Assembly (NCBI RefSeq): GCF_003991975.1
Contig: NZ_CP029822.1
Coordinates: 2,877,648-2,941,647, forward strand
Length of the DNA stretch: 64,000 nt
Direction of reading: 5' to 3'
DNA from: Entomomonas moraniae
GTDB taxonomy: Bacteria > Pseudomonadota > Gammaproteobacteria > Pseudomonadales > Pseudomonadaceae
Shown: positions 37,409 to 46,932 of the stretch, piece by piece
Numbering within the stretch: the first letter of the stretch is position 1
How the letters are laid out: each line of letters opens with the position of its first letter
Program-made: the position numbers and the translations under genes
Notes under the pieces: generated by a model
Databases searched by the model: none
What the model saw: only the letters and a program-made list of their open reading frames with translations
Told to the model about the DNA's origin: nothing

Positions 37409-38533
37409 ATGGCTCGTTCTGTAGAGTCCAGAGTATTACAGTTTTGTCATGGCTATGATAGCCCCTTTTTAGATTGTGCAAGACAATACGCTAGCCTTTT
37501 TGAAAATACACCGTATAAAGTGACGACAGTATTTTTAACAGGTAAGCCTAACGCAGACGTTGTGAAACAATGCGCTTCTGATGAAGTGTTGTTTATGAAC
37601 TTTACCTCTAATGAAATTAGGGGTTTGAAATTAAAAGCAATTCGTGACCTTAAGTTAATTGTAGCTTCAAGAAACTTTAAGTTTTGTATTGCGCATCGTT
37701 TTAAGCCTATTTGGATTGCTGGTCTTGCGACTTCGTTACCAATTATTGGTGTACATCATGCTTTTGGCGACTATGACCGTTGGGGGCGTAAAGTATTTGC
37801 AAACTGGCAAAAAAAGAGACTGTGTTTATTAGGTGTTTCAAATGCGGTGAGAGATGATATTCGAAATAGTCTTTCTCGATGGGAGCCTGAGCGCATCGAA
37901 ACGCTTTATAATCGAATTGATGTTGATACAGTTAAAGGCAAATTGCTGTCAAGTAAAGAAGCAAGAAATGCCCTGCATTTAGACCCACATGCTTGGATTG
38001 TAGGAAATGTTGGCCGTCTTCACCCAGATAAAGATCAGGCAACTTTGTTAAGGGCATTTGCTTTAGCTAAACCAGATTTACCCAAAAATAGTCAACTGGC
38101 AATTATGGGAAAAGGGCGTTTGGCTGACCAGTTAAGAGGTTTGGCAAAAGAGCTCGGTGTTGCTGAGGATGTTCTATTTTTAGGACAGGTAGAGCAAGCT
38201 AGACGTTACTTTAAGGCCTTCGATGTATTTGCTTTAAGTTCAGATAGAGAGCCTTTTGGTATGGTTTTATTAGAGGCTATGGCTGCAAGTGTGCCTATTA
38301 TTTGCTCTGATTGTGGTGGCGCACGCGAAGTGGTAAAAGATGTAGGTATTCTTTTCCCTTTTGGAGACGAGCATCTTTTAGCTGAAGCGATGGTCCGAAT
38401 GTCCAAGCTAACGCCAGCACAGCTGCAAAGCTGCCATGATGCTATGCAAGTTAAATTATATAGCCACTTTTCTGATGACTCTGTGATGCAAACTTTCTGG
38501 AATTTACCTTTTATGCAGTTGTTCCGTATTTAG
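37409..38533 (+). CDS. Glycosyltransferase family 4
   Basis: A 374-residue GT-B glycosyltransferase of the GT4 family. The C-terminal domain has GNVGRLHPDKDQATLLRAFA (nucleotide-binding entry), LFLGQVEQARRYFKAFDVF, and the EX7E-type EPFGMVLLEAMAASVPII followed by CGGAREVV. The N-terminal domain includes IGVHHAFGDYDRWGRK and LLGVSNAVRDDI. No signal peptide; cytoplasmic and acting on an unknown acceptor, plausibly lipopolysaccharide or another surface glycan. A GATGGGGAG site precedes it. It lies next to dnaQ and a thioesterase rather than in an obvious glycan cluster, so the acceptor cannot be inferred. Confidence 0.9.
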   Translation: MARSVESRVLQFCHGYDSPFLDCARQYASLFENTPYKVTTVFLTGKPNADVVKQCASDEVLFMNFTSNEIRGLKLKAIRDLKLIVASRNFKFCIAHRFKPIWIAGLATSLPIIGVHHAFGDYDRWGRKVFANWQKKRLCLLGVSNAVRDDIRNSLSRWEPERIETLYNRIDVDTVKGKLLSSKEARNALHLDPHAWIVGNVGRLHPDKDQATLLRAFALAKPDLPKNSQLAIMGKGRLADQLRGLAKELGVAEDVLFLGQVEQARRYFKAFDVFALSSDREPFGMVLLEAMAASVPIICSDCGGAREVVKDVGILFPFGDEHLLAEAMVRMSKLTPAQLQSCHDAMQVKLYSHFSDDSVMQTFWNLPFMQLFRI

Positions 38534-38538
38534 TTGAC

Positions 38539-38964
38539 ATGTGGATTAGAGAGCCTGTTTTTCTCATTGATATTATCCCAAATATAAATGATATTGATGA
38601 GTTGGGACATGTCAATAATGCAGTTTACGTTCGTTGGTTAGAGCAATGTGCAAGGCAACACTCTAATCAATTGGGGCTTACATTGAGTGTTTTTCAGCAG
38701 TTAGATCGAGCGATGGCTGTTATTCGTCATGAAATTGACTATTTAGCCAGTAGCTATAGTGGTAATTTGCTTCAGATGGCTACATGGATTACAGACATGG
38801 ATAAGTTAAGGGTAACCCGCCAATTTCAATTAATAAACCAACAAACTGGGCAAACTATATTGCAGGCACAAACAGTTTTTTGCTGTATCCAAATGACAAC
38901 GGGTAAACCAAAGCGTATGCCCCAAAAGTTAGTGATGTGCTATGAACCTGCACTTACAAGGTAA
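38539..38964 (+). CDS. Hotdog-fold acyl-CoA thioesterase
   Basis: A 141-residue single hotdog domain of the 4-hydroxybenzoyl-CoA thioesterase/YbgC kind: DIDELGHVNNAVYVRWLEQCARQHS contains the catalytic-type Asp/His-Asn region, followed by RHEIDYLASSYSG and TQFQ-like beta strands (RQFQLINQQTGQTILQAQTVFCCI). It probably hydrolyses an acyl-CoA, substrate unknown. It starts five bases after the glycosyltransferase stop, so the two are likely co-transcribed. Confidence 0.85.
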   Translation: MWIREPVFLIDIIPNINDIDELGHVNNAVYVRWLEQCARQHSNQLGLTLSVFQQLDRAMAVIRHEIDYLASSYSGNLLQMATWITDMDKLRVTRQFQLINQQTGQTILQAQTVFCCIQMTTGKPKRMPQKLVMCYEPALTR

Positions 38965-39071
38965 ATGTATCATTTAATGATTAATGAAATGATTGGTTAC
39001 ATCCTTATGTTGAAAAATAACAAAATTAAATCAATATTGATAGATATACTATCTTACCAAATGGAGACATC

Positions 39072-39461
39072 ATGGCAGAAAAATTAACTATCTTTTTACT
39101 CAGTTTTTTTTCTGTGTTGACCTATGCTAACAGTGTGAATATTGTCGAGGGGAGTGCTGTAGGTATAAAAAATGTTATTACTAGTGGTACAAGGGTTCAA
39201 GTCAATAAACAATTATTGTCGGCAGATAAGCTACCTGAAGTTTCAAAATACGATAAAGAGAAAGACCCTCTCTTTTTGGGTAAAGAAACTCAAAATAAAC
39301 AGGATGTTAGTAACGGGGGAGCGAGCGTATTACCTAATTTATTTGACTCACATCTGCCGCCTAGTTTTTCTGTTCAAGGACGTTTTATTGAAAAAGAAAA
39401 TATGAGTCGAGAAGGTTCTGATATTGAAGGTGCGGCTGTAAAATTTATTTTTGTACAATAA
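39072..39461 (+). CDS. Small exported protein of unknown function
   Basis: A 129-residue protein with a clear signal peptide (MAEKLTIFLLSFFSVLTYANS, cleavage near residue 19-20). A ~110-residue mature part without recognised motifs follows. It has VEGSAVGIKNVITSGTRVQV near the start and a strand-like C-terminus ending VKFIFVQ. No cysteines. An ATGGAGA purine site precedes the ATG. It may be the pilus-associated or periplasmic type often found beside hslV in relatives, but I do not recognise it. Confidence 0.6.
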   Translation: MAEKLTIFLLSFFSVLTYANSVNIVEGSAVGIKNVITSGTRVQVNKQLLSADKLPEVSKYDKEKDPLFLGKETQNKQDVSNGGASVLPNLFDSHLPPSFSVQGRFIEKENMSREGSDIEGAAVKFIFVQ

Positions 39462-39567
39462 TAAATTTTATTGCTTAGACTTGTTTCTAAAAGAACCCAC
39501 TTCTCATAATCCAGTCATTGATAGCCATATCATTAAAACATTATGTAACTTATTCTCCTTAATGGAG

Positions 39568-39595
39568 CTTGAGGTTCAAAAAAATATCCCCATAT
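39568..39595 (+). promoter_or_regulatory. Heat-shock (sigma32) promoter for hslVU
   Basis: CTTGAGG (39568-39574), a 13-base spacer and CCCCATAT (39588-39595) match the sigma32 consensus CTTGAAA-N11-16-CCCCATNT at almost every position. It sits 40 bases before hslV, a known heat-shock operon in E. coli. The sigma32 gene rpoH lies at 45 kb of this window. Confidence 0.85.
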
Positions 39596-39636
39596 TATAA
39601 AAATATAATTTACTAGTGACATTGGAGGATTTTACT

Positions 39637-40164
39637 TTGACCACAATAGTTTCGGTTCGCCGCAATGGTAAAGTAGTTATGGGGGGCGATGGTCAAGTAT
39701 CTTTGGGCAATACCATCATGAAAGGTAATGCCAAAAAAGTACGCCGTTTGTATCATGGGCAAGTTATTGCGGGTTTCGCTGGCGCAACAGCAGATGCCTT
39801 TACATTGTTTGAGCGCTTCGAGGCACAACTAGAAAAGCATCAAGGTCATTTGATTCGTGCTGCTGTTGAATTAACAAAGGATTGGCGAACAGATCGATCG
39901 TTGAGTCGGTTAGAGGCCATGTTAGCAGTAGCAAACGCTGATGCGTCATTGATTTTAACAGGAAATGGTGATGTCTTGGAACCCGAAGATGGATTAATAG
40001 CCATGGGATCTGGTGGCCCTTATGCCCAAGCCGCTGCTAAGGCTTTATTAATGCGTACTGATATGTCTGCGAAAGAAATTGCTGAAACAGCACTGAATAT
40101 TGCAGGTAGTATTTGTATTTATACTAATCAAAACTTGACGATTGAAGAGCTTGATTGTCATTAG
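39637..40164 (+). CDS. hslV: ATP-dependent protease subunit HslV
   Basis: Threonine peptidase of the HslVU (ClpQY) protease. The start must be the TTG at 39637: the nucleophile is the Thr directly after the initiator Met ([20 protein letters not shown]), and GGAGGA lies seven bases upstream. A longer upstream extension would bury the active Thr. That gives 175 residues, the family size. Further motifs: [19 protein letters not shown] and [17 protein letters not shown]. Co-transcribed with hslU from the sigma32 promoter. Confidence 0.96.
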   Translation: MTTIVSVRRNGKVVMGGDGQVSLGNTIMKGNAKKVRRLYHGQVIAGFAGATADAFTLFERFEAQLEKHQGHLIRAAVELTKDWRTDRSLSRLEAMLAVANADASLILTGNGDVLEPEDGLIAMGSGGPYAQAAAKALLMRTDMSAKEIAETALNIAGSICIYTNQNLTIEELDCH

Positions 40165-40188
40165 AATGAAAAAAGGTGGAGTAAGATA

Positions 40189-41526
40189 ATGTCCATGACA
40201 CCTCGTGAAATTGTCCATGAGTTAAACCGTTTTATTATTGGTCAAGATGATGCAAAGCGTGCTGTTGCTATTGCTTTACGTAATCGTTGGCGGCGTATGC
40301 AGCTACCTGCGGAGCTAAAAGCTGAAGTTACCCCTAAGAATATTTTAATGATAGGGCCGACCGGTGTTGGTAAAACAGAAATTGCCCGTCGTCTTGCGCG
40401 CTTGGCCAATGCACCTTTTATAAAAGTAGAGGCTACAAAATTTACAGAAGTAGGTTATGTTGGCCGTGATGTGGAATCTATCATTCGTGATCTTGCTGAT
40501 GCGGCGATTAAAATGCTAAGAGAGCAAGAAATAAAACATGTTAATCACCGCGCAGAAGATGCCGCTGAAGAGCGAATTTTAGATGCTTTATTAACGCCTG
40601 CACGCTCTGGTGAGTTTGAGAAAGAAGCCACATCAACAGATAATAATACTCGCCAGTTATTTCGTAAACGTCTACGCGAAGGTCAATTAGACGATAAAGA
40701 AATTGAAGTTGAAGTAGCTGCAACACCAGTGGGTGTTGAAATTATGTCGCCGCCAGGAATGGAAGAGATGACAAGCCAGTTACAAAATTTATTCTCTGGC
40801 ATGAACAAAGGCAAACGACAAACACAAAAGCTAAAAATTAAAGATGCTCGTAAAATTATTCGTGATGAAGAAGCCGCGAGTATGATTAATGAGGAAGAGT
40901 TAAAAGCAAAAGCTTTAGAAGCAGTGGAGCAAAATGGTATTGTCTTTATCGATGAAATAGATAAGGTGGCTAAGCGTGGCAATATGGGCGGGGCTGATGT
41001 CTCTCGCGAAGGTGTTCAGCGTGATTTATTACCTTTGATTGAAGGATGTACGGTGAATACAAAATTAGGTATGGTTAAAACAGATCATATTCTTTTTATT
41101 GCATCAGGGGCTTTTCATTTATCTAAACCGAGTGATTTAGTGCCAGAGCTGCAAGGCCGTTTACCTATTCGTGTTGAGTTAAAAGCATTGTCACCTAATG
41201 ACTTTGAGAGAATATTAACGGAACCTCACGCTTCATTAACCAATCAGTACCAAGAACTTTTAAAAACGGAAGGGCTTAATATTGAGTTTAAGGAAGAAGG
41301 CATTAAACGCATTGCAGAAATTGCATGGCAAGTGAATGAAAAAACTGAGAATATAGGTGCTCGTCGCTTACATACTTTGCTAGAGAGGCTTCTTGAAGAG
41401 GTTTCTTTTAGTGCATCAGATCTTGCAACAAAAAGTGAAGAAGTTATTGTCATTGATGCAGCTTATGTAAATAGCCATCTAGGTGAGTTAGCGCAGGATG
41501 AGGATCTGTCGCGTTATATCCTATAG
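40189..41526 (+). CDS. hslU: ATP-dependent protease ATPase subunit HslU
   Basis: AAA+ unfoldase that feeds substrates to HslV. It is 445 residues, beginning [23 protein letters not shown]. Walker A in [17 protein letters not shown], pore-loop [14 protein letters not shown], Walker [15 protein letters not shown], sensor/arginine region [15 protein letters not shown], and the C-terminal end LSRYIL that inserts into HslV pockets. The intermediate I domain (about 110-240) is present. Confidence 0.97.
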   Translation: MSMTPREIVHELNRFIIGQDDAKRAVAIALRNRWRRMQLPAELKAEVTPKNILMIGPTGVGKTEIARRLARLANAPFIKVEATKFTEVGYVGRDVESIIRDLADAAIKMLREQEIKHVNHRAEDAAEERILDALLTPARSGEFEKEATSTDNNTRQLFRKRLREGQLDDKEIEVEVAATPVGVEIMSPPGMEEMTSQLQNLFSGMNKGKRQTQKLKIKDARKIIRDEEAASMINEEELKAKALEAVEQNGIVFIDEIDKVAKRGNMGGADVSREGVQRDLLPLIEGCTVNTKLGMVKTDHILFIASGAFHLSKPSDLVPELQGRLPIRVELKALSPNDFERILTEPHASLTNQYQELLKTEGLNIEFKEEGIKRIAEIAWQVNEKTENIGARRLHTLLERLLEEVSFSASDLATKSEEVIVIDAAYVNSHLGELAQDEDLSRYIL

Positions 41527-41600
41527 CTTTAAAATATCATTGAGCTTACCTAGAAGGTGAGTTCAATGAAGATCTAGACAAAAAAACTGTAAATTAAGGC

Positions 41601-41628
41601 TTGTAACTTCTCAATAAATCAGTAGAAT
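41601..41628 (+). promoter_or_regulatory. Sigma70 promoter of the 4.5S RNA gene
   Basis: TTGTAA (41601-41606), a 16-base spacer and TAGAAT (41623-41628), followed by a start around 41635 and the SRP RNA. It is a good match by consensus and position. Confidence 0.7.
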
Positions 41629-41656
41629 ACACACACAGTTTTTATTACCGATTAAT

Positions 41657-41772
41657 GGCGACTCTATTGGTCCCTTCGCAATAATTAACTATCAATCTGG
41701 TCAGGTCCGGAAGGAAGCAGCCATAGTAGTGACATTATGTGCCGAGGTGCGGCTAATAGAGGAGCCACCTAA
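41657..41772 (+). ncRNA. ffs: 4.5S RNA (signal recognition particle RNA)
   Basis: Bacterial small SRP RNA, partner of Ffh in co-translational targeting; its receptor FtsY is encoded at 47.6-49.1 kb. The invariant domain IV appears as GGTCAGGTCCGGAAGGAAGC at about 41701-41720, with the GGAA tetraloop region. Distal strands GGC..CTCTATT (from 41659) and AATAGAG..GCC (to 41768) close the rod. Ends are estimated to within about ten bases from that pairing. Confidence 0.92.
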
Positions 41773-41778
41773 TGTGAA

Positions 41779-41805
41779 AAGCGCCCAAATGAGCGCTTTT
41801 TTTAT
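41779..41805 (+). terminator. Terminator after the 4.5S RNA
   Basis: AAAAGCGC and GCGCTTTT (41779-41786, 41795-41802) form a stem followed by further Ts to 41805. It also lies between the 4.5S RNA and the convergent serine acetyltransferase stop, so it may serve both. Confidence 0.85.
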
Positions 41806-41814
41806 GCCTATTTT

Positions 41815-42753
41815 TTAGCAACAAGATTCATTCTTAATATTAGCTTGAGAAACGCTACTATCGGCAGGAACACTTTTAGTCAGCCATACATTACCACCAA
41901 TGATAGATCCTTTGCCGATAGTTACTCTGCCTAATATTGTTGCTCCTGCATAGATAACCACATCATCCTCAACAATCGGGTGACGGGGATAACCTTTTTG
42001 TAGATGTCCTGACTCATCCGCAGTAAAACGTTTTGCACCTAATGTCACCGCCTGATAAATACGGACATGATTACCAATAATACAGGTTTCACCAATCACT
42101 ACCCCTGTACCATGATCGATAAAGAAGCTTTCTCCAATCGTAGCACCTGGGTGTATATCAATACCTGTGGTGGAGTGTGCAATTTCAGAGATAATACGTG
42201 CTAATAGCGTTAATCCCGATGTATAGAGGTAATGAGCAATACGGTGGTGAATAATAGCCAATACCCCAGGATAACAAAGTAGTACTTCATCAACACTTCG
42301 TGCTGCAGGGTCACCATGATAGGCGGCGATAACATCAGTATCCAGTAATTTGCGTATGGTAGGCAAAGCAAAAGCAAACTCTTGGACGATTCGTGTTGCT
42401 TCTGCTGAAATATCATCAATATGTTTGCCTTGATATTTAGCATTATAGCAAAGCTCAAGATAGGCTTGATTTTGTAAGGCATTGAGAGCAGCATCTAATG
42501 AATGACCCACATAAAAATCTTCACTTTCCTCTCTTAGGTCTGAAGGGCCTAAACGCATGGGGAAAAGCGCACGACTGATTGTATCGATGATTTCATTCAT
42601 GATTGTGCGAGAGGGAAGCTCCCGTCCGACATTGCGTGTTCTGCCATGATTAGTTCGCCACTCTGATCTTACCTCTTTTAGCTGATCAACTATTGTTTGT
42701 AAGCCCCAAGAGTTAGTGGCTTTGCAATAGGTGTTATGTGTTTTTATAACCAT
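41815..42753 (-). CDS. cysE: Serine O-acetyltransferase (long EpsC/SAT type)
   Basis: Makes O-acetylserine from serine and acetyl-CoA, the first step of cysteine synthesis. It is 312 residues. The helical N-terminal domain carries DPAARSVDEVLLCYPGVLAIIHHRIAHYLY, and the left-handed beta-helix hexapeptides follow: GIDIHPGATIGESFFIDHGTG, VVIGETCIIGNHVRIYQAVTLGA, and RHPIVEDDVVIYAGATILGRVTIG. Catalytic His/Asp positions in DHGTG are present. The longer N-terminus resembles plant-like/EpsC-type enzymes of pseudomonads rather than E. coli CysE. The C-terminal end NESCC has two cysteines instead of the usual regulatory Ile. Confidence 0.9.
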   Translation of the reverse strand: MVIKTHNTYCKATNSWGLQTIVDQLKEVRSEWRTNHGRTRNVGRELPSRTIMNEIIDTISRALFPMRLGPSDLREESEDFYVGHSLDAALNALQNQAYLELCYNAKYQGKHIDDISAEATRIVQEFAFALPTIRKLLDTDVIAAYHGDPAARSVDEVLLCYPGVLAIIHHRIAHYLYTSGLTLLARIISEIAHSTTGIDIHPGATIGESFFIDHGTGVVIGETCIIGNHVRIYQAVTLGAKRFTADESGHLQKGYPRHPIVEDDVVIYAGATILGRVTIGKGSIIGGNVWLTKSVPADSSVSQANIKNESCC

Positions 42754-42944
42754 TAAGTGCTCCGACCAGTATGAAAATATTTAGATAGTTTTAATAAGAA
42801 TAGTATTAATTTTATTTGCTGTTTGTGAATGATATTGCCACATTACATGTTATTTGTATATTTCTAGATTAAAAAAGGTTCATTATTGATCTACACAGAC
42901 GATTAGTGTTGTATATAAAATAACAGTCTGTGTCTATTTTGTGA

Positions 42945-44381
42945 TTAGCTCGTTGCAGGTAAGATACCGAAGCCCATAAATAAAGTGGCAAGTCCTAAGA
43001 ATATGAAGAATCCACCGCTATCTGTTATTGCTGTAATCATAACGCTTGAACCAATAGCCGGATCTCTACCAAATTTTACCATTGCCATGGGGATGATAAC
43101 TCCCATTAATGCTGATAGTAATAGATTTAGTGTCATGGCTAAAGTCATAACGATGCCAAGTGACCAACTGCCATAGAGATAATAAGCGACTACACCAATG
43201 ACGCTACCCCAAACGATACCATTAATAAATGAAACGCTTAATTCTTTTCGCAGTAGCCGAAAAGTATTAGCGGTTGTAATTTGATCTAATGCCATTGCTC
43301 TTACAATCATGGTAATCGTTTGATTACCAGAGTTTCCGCCTATTCCTGCGACAATAGGCATTAAAGCCGCGAGCGCAACTAGCTTTTCAATAGTGCCATC
43401 AAATAAACCAATAACTCGTGATGCAATGAATGCGGTGATTAGATTAATGGCTAACCATGCCCAACGGTTACGCAATGAACGCCAAACAGAAGCGAAGATG
43501 TCTTCATCCTCTCTTAACCCCGCCATGTTTAGCATCTCAGTTTCAGTTTCTTCACGGATTAAGTCAACCATCTCGTCAATGGTTAAACGACCAATGAGTT
43601 TATTATTTTTATCGACAACTGGTGCTGAAATTAAGTCATATCGTTCAAATGCTTGGGCCGCCTCGTAGGCATCATTGTCTGGATTAAACACGACAGGATC
43701 GTCAGACATGACATCAGAGACAAGAATATCAGGATCATTCAATAAGAGTTGTTTAATAGGTAGTACACCCTTTAAAACAGACGCTGAGTCAACGACAAAG
43801 ATTTTATCAGTATGATCTGGGAATTCTTTAAAACGGCGTAAATAGCGTAAAACAACCTCTAGCGTGACATCATCGCGGATGCTGAGAATTTCGAAATCCA
43901 TCAGCGCACCCACTTGATCCTCTTCATAAGATAAAGCGGATTGTAGTTGCTCACGGTCTTGTGTATCTAGAGAGCTGATGAGCTCTTGCAGGACGTCATT
44001 CGAAAGTTCTGGCGCTAAATCTGCCAACTCATCGGTATCTAACTCTTTAGCGGCAGCAATGATCTCGTGATCATCCATGTCCGCTAATAACGATTCACGT
44101 ACCGCGTCAGATACTTCTAAAAGAATATCGCCATCACGATCAGATTTTACACACTGCCATAGTAATAAACGCTCATCTAATGGTAGTGCCTCTAGTAAGT
44201 CGGCAATATCGGCAGAGTGGAGTTCTTCTAGTTTCTTCTGAAGCTCGGTATAATCAGGATGAAAAGGTATTTGCTCTTCTTTTGCTTGCGTTTTTTCTTT
44301 TGAGTATTGTCGGAGTAATGTTTGTATTTGGTCGAACCGATCTTGTAAAGACTCTTGTTGTTTGGTTTCGATTTCCGTCAT
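42945..44381 (-). CDS. mgtE: Magnesium transporter MgtE
   Basis: Mg2+ channel/transporter gated by cytoplasmic magnesium. 478 residues from ATG 44381; the GTG at 44393 extends only into a purine run that looks like its ribosome-binding site. The MgtE N domain has ADIADLLEALPLDERLLLWQ and EEDQVGALMDFE. The CBS pair has VSDVMSDDPVVFNPDNDAYEAAQAFERYDL. The C-terminal membrane domain includes IVAGIGGNSGNQTITMIVRA (pore signature) and PMAMVKFGRDPAIGSSVMI. Monocistronic; no Mg riboswitch recognised upstream. Confidence 0.95.
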   Translation of the reverse strand: MTEIETKQQESLQDRFDQIQTLLRQYSKEKTQAKEEQIPFHPDYTELQKKLEELHSADIADLLEALPLDERLLLWQCVKSDRDGDILLEVSDAVRESLLADMDDHEIIAAAKELDTDELADLAPELSNDVLQELISSLDTQDREQLQSALSYEEDQVGALMDFEILSIRDDVTLEVVLRYLRRFKEFPDHTDKIFVVDSASVLKGVLPIKQLLLNDPDILVSDVMSDDPVVFNPDNDAYEAAQAFERYDLISAPVVDKNNKLIGRLTIDEMVDLIREETETEMLNMAGLREDEDIFASVWRSLRNRWAWLAINLITAFIASRVIGLFDGTIEKLVALAALMPIVAGIGGNSGNQTITMIVRAMALDQITTANTFRLLRKELSVSFINGIVWGSVIGVVAYYLYGSWSLGIVMTLAMTLNLLLSALMGVIIPMAMVKFGRDPAIGSSVMITAITDSGGFFIFLGLATLFMGFGILPATS

Positions 44382-44523
44382 GTAAGTCCCCACTCCTAGA
44401 TACTCAGAAGCGCATCTTAGGAGTTATTTAATCAATATGTAATACATGATATCTATGGATTAAAAAACATACCTATTCGGCGAATATTTCCAAAGGAAAA
44501 AGTAGTTTTTATAAAGTGACCTT

Positions 44524-44552
44524 AAAAAAAAACCTGCAAGTGCAGGTTTTTT
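44524..44552 (-). terminator. Terminator of the tRNA-Arg transcript
   Basis: AACCTGCA and TGCAGGTT (44531-44538, 44541-44548) with A tract on the left and T tract on the right, directly past the 3' end of the leftmost tRNA gene. On the minus strand it ends in a run of Us. Confidence 0.85.
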
Positions 44553-44558
44553 AGTATT

Positions 44559-44635
44559 TGGCGCGCTCGAGAGGATTCGAACCTCTGACCGCTCGGTTCG
44601 TAGCCGAGTACTCTATCCAGCTGAGCTACGAGCGC
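44559..44635 (-). tRNA. tRNA-Arg (ACG), second copy in the transcript
   Basis: A 77-nt cloverleaf on the minus strand: acceptor GCGCTCG/CGAGCGC, anticodon ACG (read as ICG for CGU/CGC/CGA), T loop TTCGAAT, and encoded CCA at 44561-44559. Sequence-identical to the neighbour at 44671-44747. Confidence 0.97.
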
Positions 44636-44670
44636 GCAATTGGCAAATAGGATATTACTTTATAATTGAA

Positions 44671-44747
44671 TGGCGCGCTCGAGAGGATTCGAACCTCTGA
44701 CCGCTCGGTTCGTAGCCGAGTACTCTATCCAGCTGAGCTACGAGCGC
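44671..44747 (-). tRNA. tRNA-Arg (ACG), first copy in the transcript
   Basis: Identical in sequence to the copy 35 bases away, with encoded CCA at 44673-44671. Promoter-proximal gene of a two-tRNA transcript. Its identity with the second copy points to recent duplication or gene conversion. Confidence 0.97.
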
Positions 44748-44787
44748 ACAATAAAACAATAAAGCAAGTCTTAATTTGCAGTCGCGA

Positions 44788-44816
44788 ACTATACGCTATA
44801 ACGGGGATTTGAGCAA
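44788..44816 (-). promoter_or_regulatory. Stable-RNA promoter for the tRNA-Arg pair
   Basis: On the minus strand: -35 TTGCTC (44816-44811), 17-base spacer, -10 TATAGT (44793-44788), then the G+C-rich stretch TCGCGAC just after the -10, as expected of a stringently controlled stable-RNA discriminator. Confidence 0.75.
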
Positions 44817-44904
44817 GGGTTTATTGAAAATTATTTACTAAGGTAGTAGAGATTGTTATTGTGTATGGCAGTAGCAATGAACTAATAGCCAGGATAAGAG
44901 AAAT

Positions 44905-44931
44905 AAAAAGGCCACTAGAAAGTGGCCTTTT
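44905..44931 (-). terminator. Terminator of rpoH
   Basis: AAAAGGCCACT and AGTGGCCTTTT form an eleven-base stem with a four-base loop (44906-44916, 44921-44931), about 12 bases after the rpoH stop. The minus-strand 3' side continues in Us. Confidence 0.88.
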
Positions 44932-44942
44932 GACTATCTATG

Positions 44943-45803
44943 TTATGCTTCTATTAACATATTTCGTTTTAATTTATCCATTGCATTCTTTTCTAGCTGG
45001 CGAATACGCTCAGCAGAAACATTGTATTTTTCTGCTAAATCATGCAATGTTGCTTTATTATCTGATAACCAACGTTGTTGTAATATATCTTTACTACGTT
45101 TATCTAACATTTCAAGTGCATCGTGTAGATTATTTGTAGAACTATCAGACCAGTCAGCATCTTCTAGTTGAGTCGCAGGATTATAGCGATTATCCTCTAA
45201 ATAGGCTGCAGGTGAATAGATCGCTGTATCATCTTCATCATCTGACGCAGGATCAAACGCCATATCTGCACCCGTTAAACGACTTTCCATTTCGCGAATA
45301 TCTTTGGCATCAACACCCAGTTCTTGTGCAACATTCGCAACTTCTTCGTTATTTAGCCAATTTAAGCGCTTCTTCTTACTACGTAAATTGAAGAACAGTT
45401 TACGTTGTGCCTTTGTTGTCGCAATTTTAACAATACGCCAGTTTTTGAGAATAAACTCATGAATTTCTGCTTTAATCCAATGCACAGCAAAAGAAATAAG
45501 GCGTACGCCTACTTCCGGATTAAAACGTTTAACGGCTTTCATTAAACCGACGTTACCTTCTTGAATAAGGTCTGCTTGTGGTAAGCCATAACCAGCATAA
45601 CTACGAGCAATATGGATGACAAAACGTAGATGAGCCAATACCAACTGACGAGCAGCATCTAAATCTTGTTCATAATAGAGCCGATCTGCCAGTTCATGCT
45701 CCTGTTCTGCTGTTAACAACGGTAGGCTATTAACAGAGTGCACATAGGCCTCTAGATTAGCTCCCGGTGTTAATAATTGAGCAGAAATTAGGTTTTTTGA
45801 CAT
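44943..45803 (-). CDS. rpoH: RNA polymerase sigma factor RpoH (sigma32)
   Basis: Heat-shock sigma factor directing transcription of chaperones and proteases. It is 286 residues. Region 2 shows [43 protein letters not shown]-type sequence and [20 protein letters not shown]. The RpoH box region [12 protein letters not shown], which distinguishes it from other sigma70 factors, is intact. Region 4 has [17 protein letters not shown]. It follows ftsX at a 150-base gap, the usual ftsYEX-rpoH order. The gap presumably holds its own promoters. Confidence 0.97.
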   Translation of the reverse strand: MSKNLISAQLLTPGANLEAYVHSVNSLPLLTAEQEHELADRLYYEQDLDAARQLVLAHLRFVIHIARSYAGYGLPQADLIQEGNVGLMKAVKRFNPEVGVRLISFAVHWIKAEIHEFILKNWRIVKIATTKAQRKLFFNLRSKKKRLNWLNNEEVANVAQELGVDAKDIREMESRLTGADMAFDPASDDEDDTAIYSPAAYLEDNRYNPATQLEDADWSDSSTNNLHDALEMLDKRSKDILQQRWLSDNKATLHDLAEKYNVSAERIRQLEKNAMDKLKRNMLIEA

Positions 45804-45954
45804 TCGATTCTCCTAAGAATTGATCTACCTAATAAAACCAAATAAATCTTATTAAGTGCTATTATATTTAGACTATAAAGAATATTAAATAGTTCCGCTA
45901 CCAATAAGTTTTTTTAAATTATTTCAAGAGTGTAATGTATTGTTTTTATAGGGT

Positions 45955-46932
45955 TTATCTTGGTGCTAACTCCCTAAGATGTTTCGCTACAGCAAGCCAT
46001 GCGCCAATCCAACCTAATAAAATGGCTCCAATGATTAATGAGAAAGCATCTTCAAGCGATACACTGGATAATTTAAAGTCACTGGCATATAAACCGGCCA
46101 ATTTTATAACATAGGCATTAATCCAATTCAAACCAAATGCTAATAATGCCCATGCTAGAAGCCCAGACATAAGCCCATAGAGTGCTCCCATATAAATAAA
46201 AGGGCGACGTATATAGCCATCTGTACCACCTACCAGTTTGATCACCTCTATTTCCGCTCGACGGTTTTCAATCGCTAGGCGGATAGTGTTACCAATGACT
46301 AAGAGTAAGGCTGCAATTAACAACACAGTAATACCAAAAACAAATTTTTCACCCAGTTTTAGGATAGCCATTAAGCGCTCAACCCATTGCATGTCCAGCT
46401 CTGCTCTATCTACAGAGGGTAGTGCTTGTAGCTCTTTTTCAAGTGATACAATTGTGGTTTGATCAAGCTTTTTAGGCGTGACAACAAGAACAGCAGGCAG
46501 TGGGTTGTTAGGGAGTGCTTGTAGTGCTTCACCTAAGCCTGTTTGCTCTTGGAACTCTTTAACGGCTTGCTCTTGGGTGATCAGTTTTGTTGATTCAATT
46601 GCAGGATTTTGTTTAAGCTCTTCTTGTAATTTTATGGCTTGCTCATCATCTACATCTAAATGTAAAAATAAAGAAATCTGTGCCGCTTGTTGCCATGAGC
46701 CCGCCAAAGCATTAACGTTTTTTAAGATGATGGATAGTCCCATTGGTAAGCTAAGTGCAACAGCAATAACTAGACAGGTAAAAAAGCTTCCGATAGGGTG
46801 TTTTATAAGTCGAAGAAAACTGTCCATAAAACTTGCTTGGTGGCTTTCTATCCAAGCATGAAAAAGTTGTGAAAAAGAAGGATCGTCAGTGAGCCTTTTT
46901 TCGTTATCACGTTTTTGTTTTACTTCATTCAT
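45955..46932 (-). CDS. ftsX: Cell division protein FtsX
   Basis: Membrane partner of FtsE that transmits ATPase activity to peptidoglycan amidase activation at the septum. It is 325 residues, with a cytoplasmic N-terminal extension, first membrane helix in the SFFTCLVIAVALSLPMGLSI segment, a periplasmic domain (about 80-195), and three more helices in the C-terminal half separated by IENRRAEIEVIKLVGGTDGYIRRPF (FtsX signature). It overlaps the end of ftsE, so the two are coupled. Confidence 0.95.
   Translation of the reverse strand: MNEVKQKRDNEKRLTDDPSFSQLFHAWIESHQASFMDSFLRLIKHPIGSFFTCLVIAVALSLPMGLSIILKNVNALAGSWQQAAQISLFLHLDVDDEQAIKLQEELKQNPAIESTKLITQEQAVKEFQEQTGLGEALQALPNNPLPAVLVVTPKKLDQTTIVSLEKELQALPSVDRAELDMQWVERLMAILKLGEKFVFGITVLLIAALLLVIGNTIRLAIENRRAEIEVIKLVGGTDGYIRRPFIYMGALYGLMSGLLAWALLAFGLNWINAYVIKLAGLYASDFKLSSVSLEDAFSLIIGAILLGWIGAWLAVAKHLRELAPR

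Noticed and set aside
39613-39636. Extended hslV N-terminus
   Set aside because: It would place residues before the catalytic Thr, which must follow the removed initiator Met.
44861-45139. Open frame on the plus strand opposite rpoH
   Set aside because: Shadow of rpoH and its terminator; no ribosome-binding site or conserved features.
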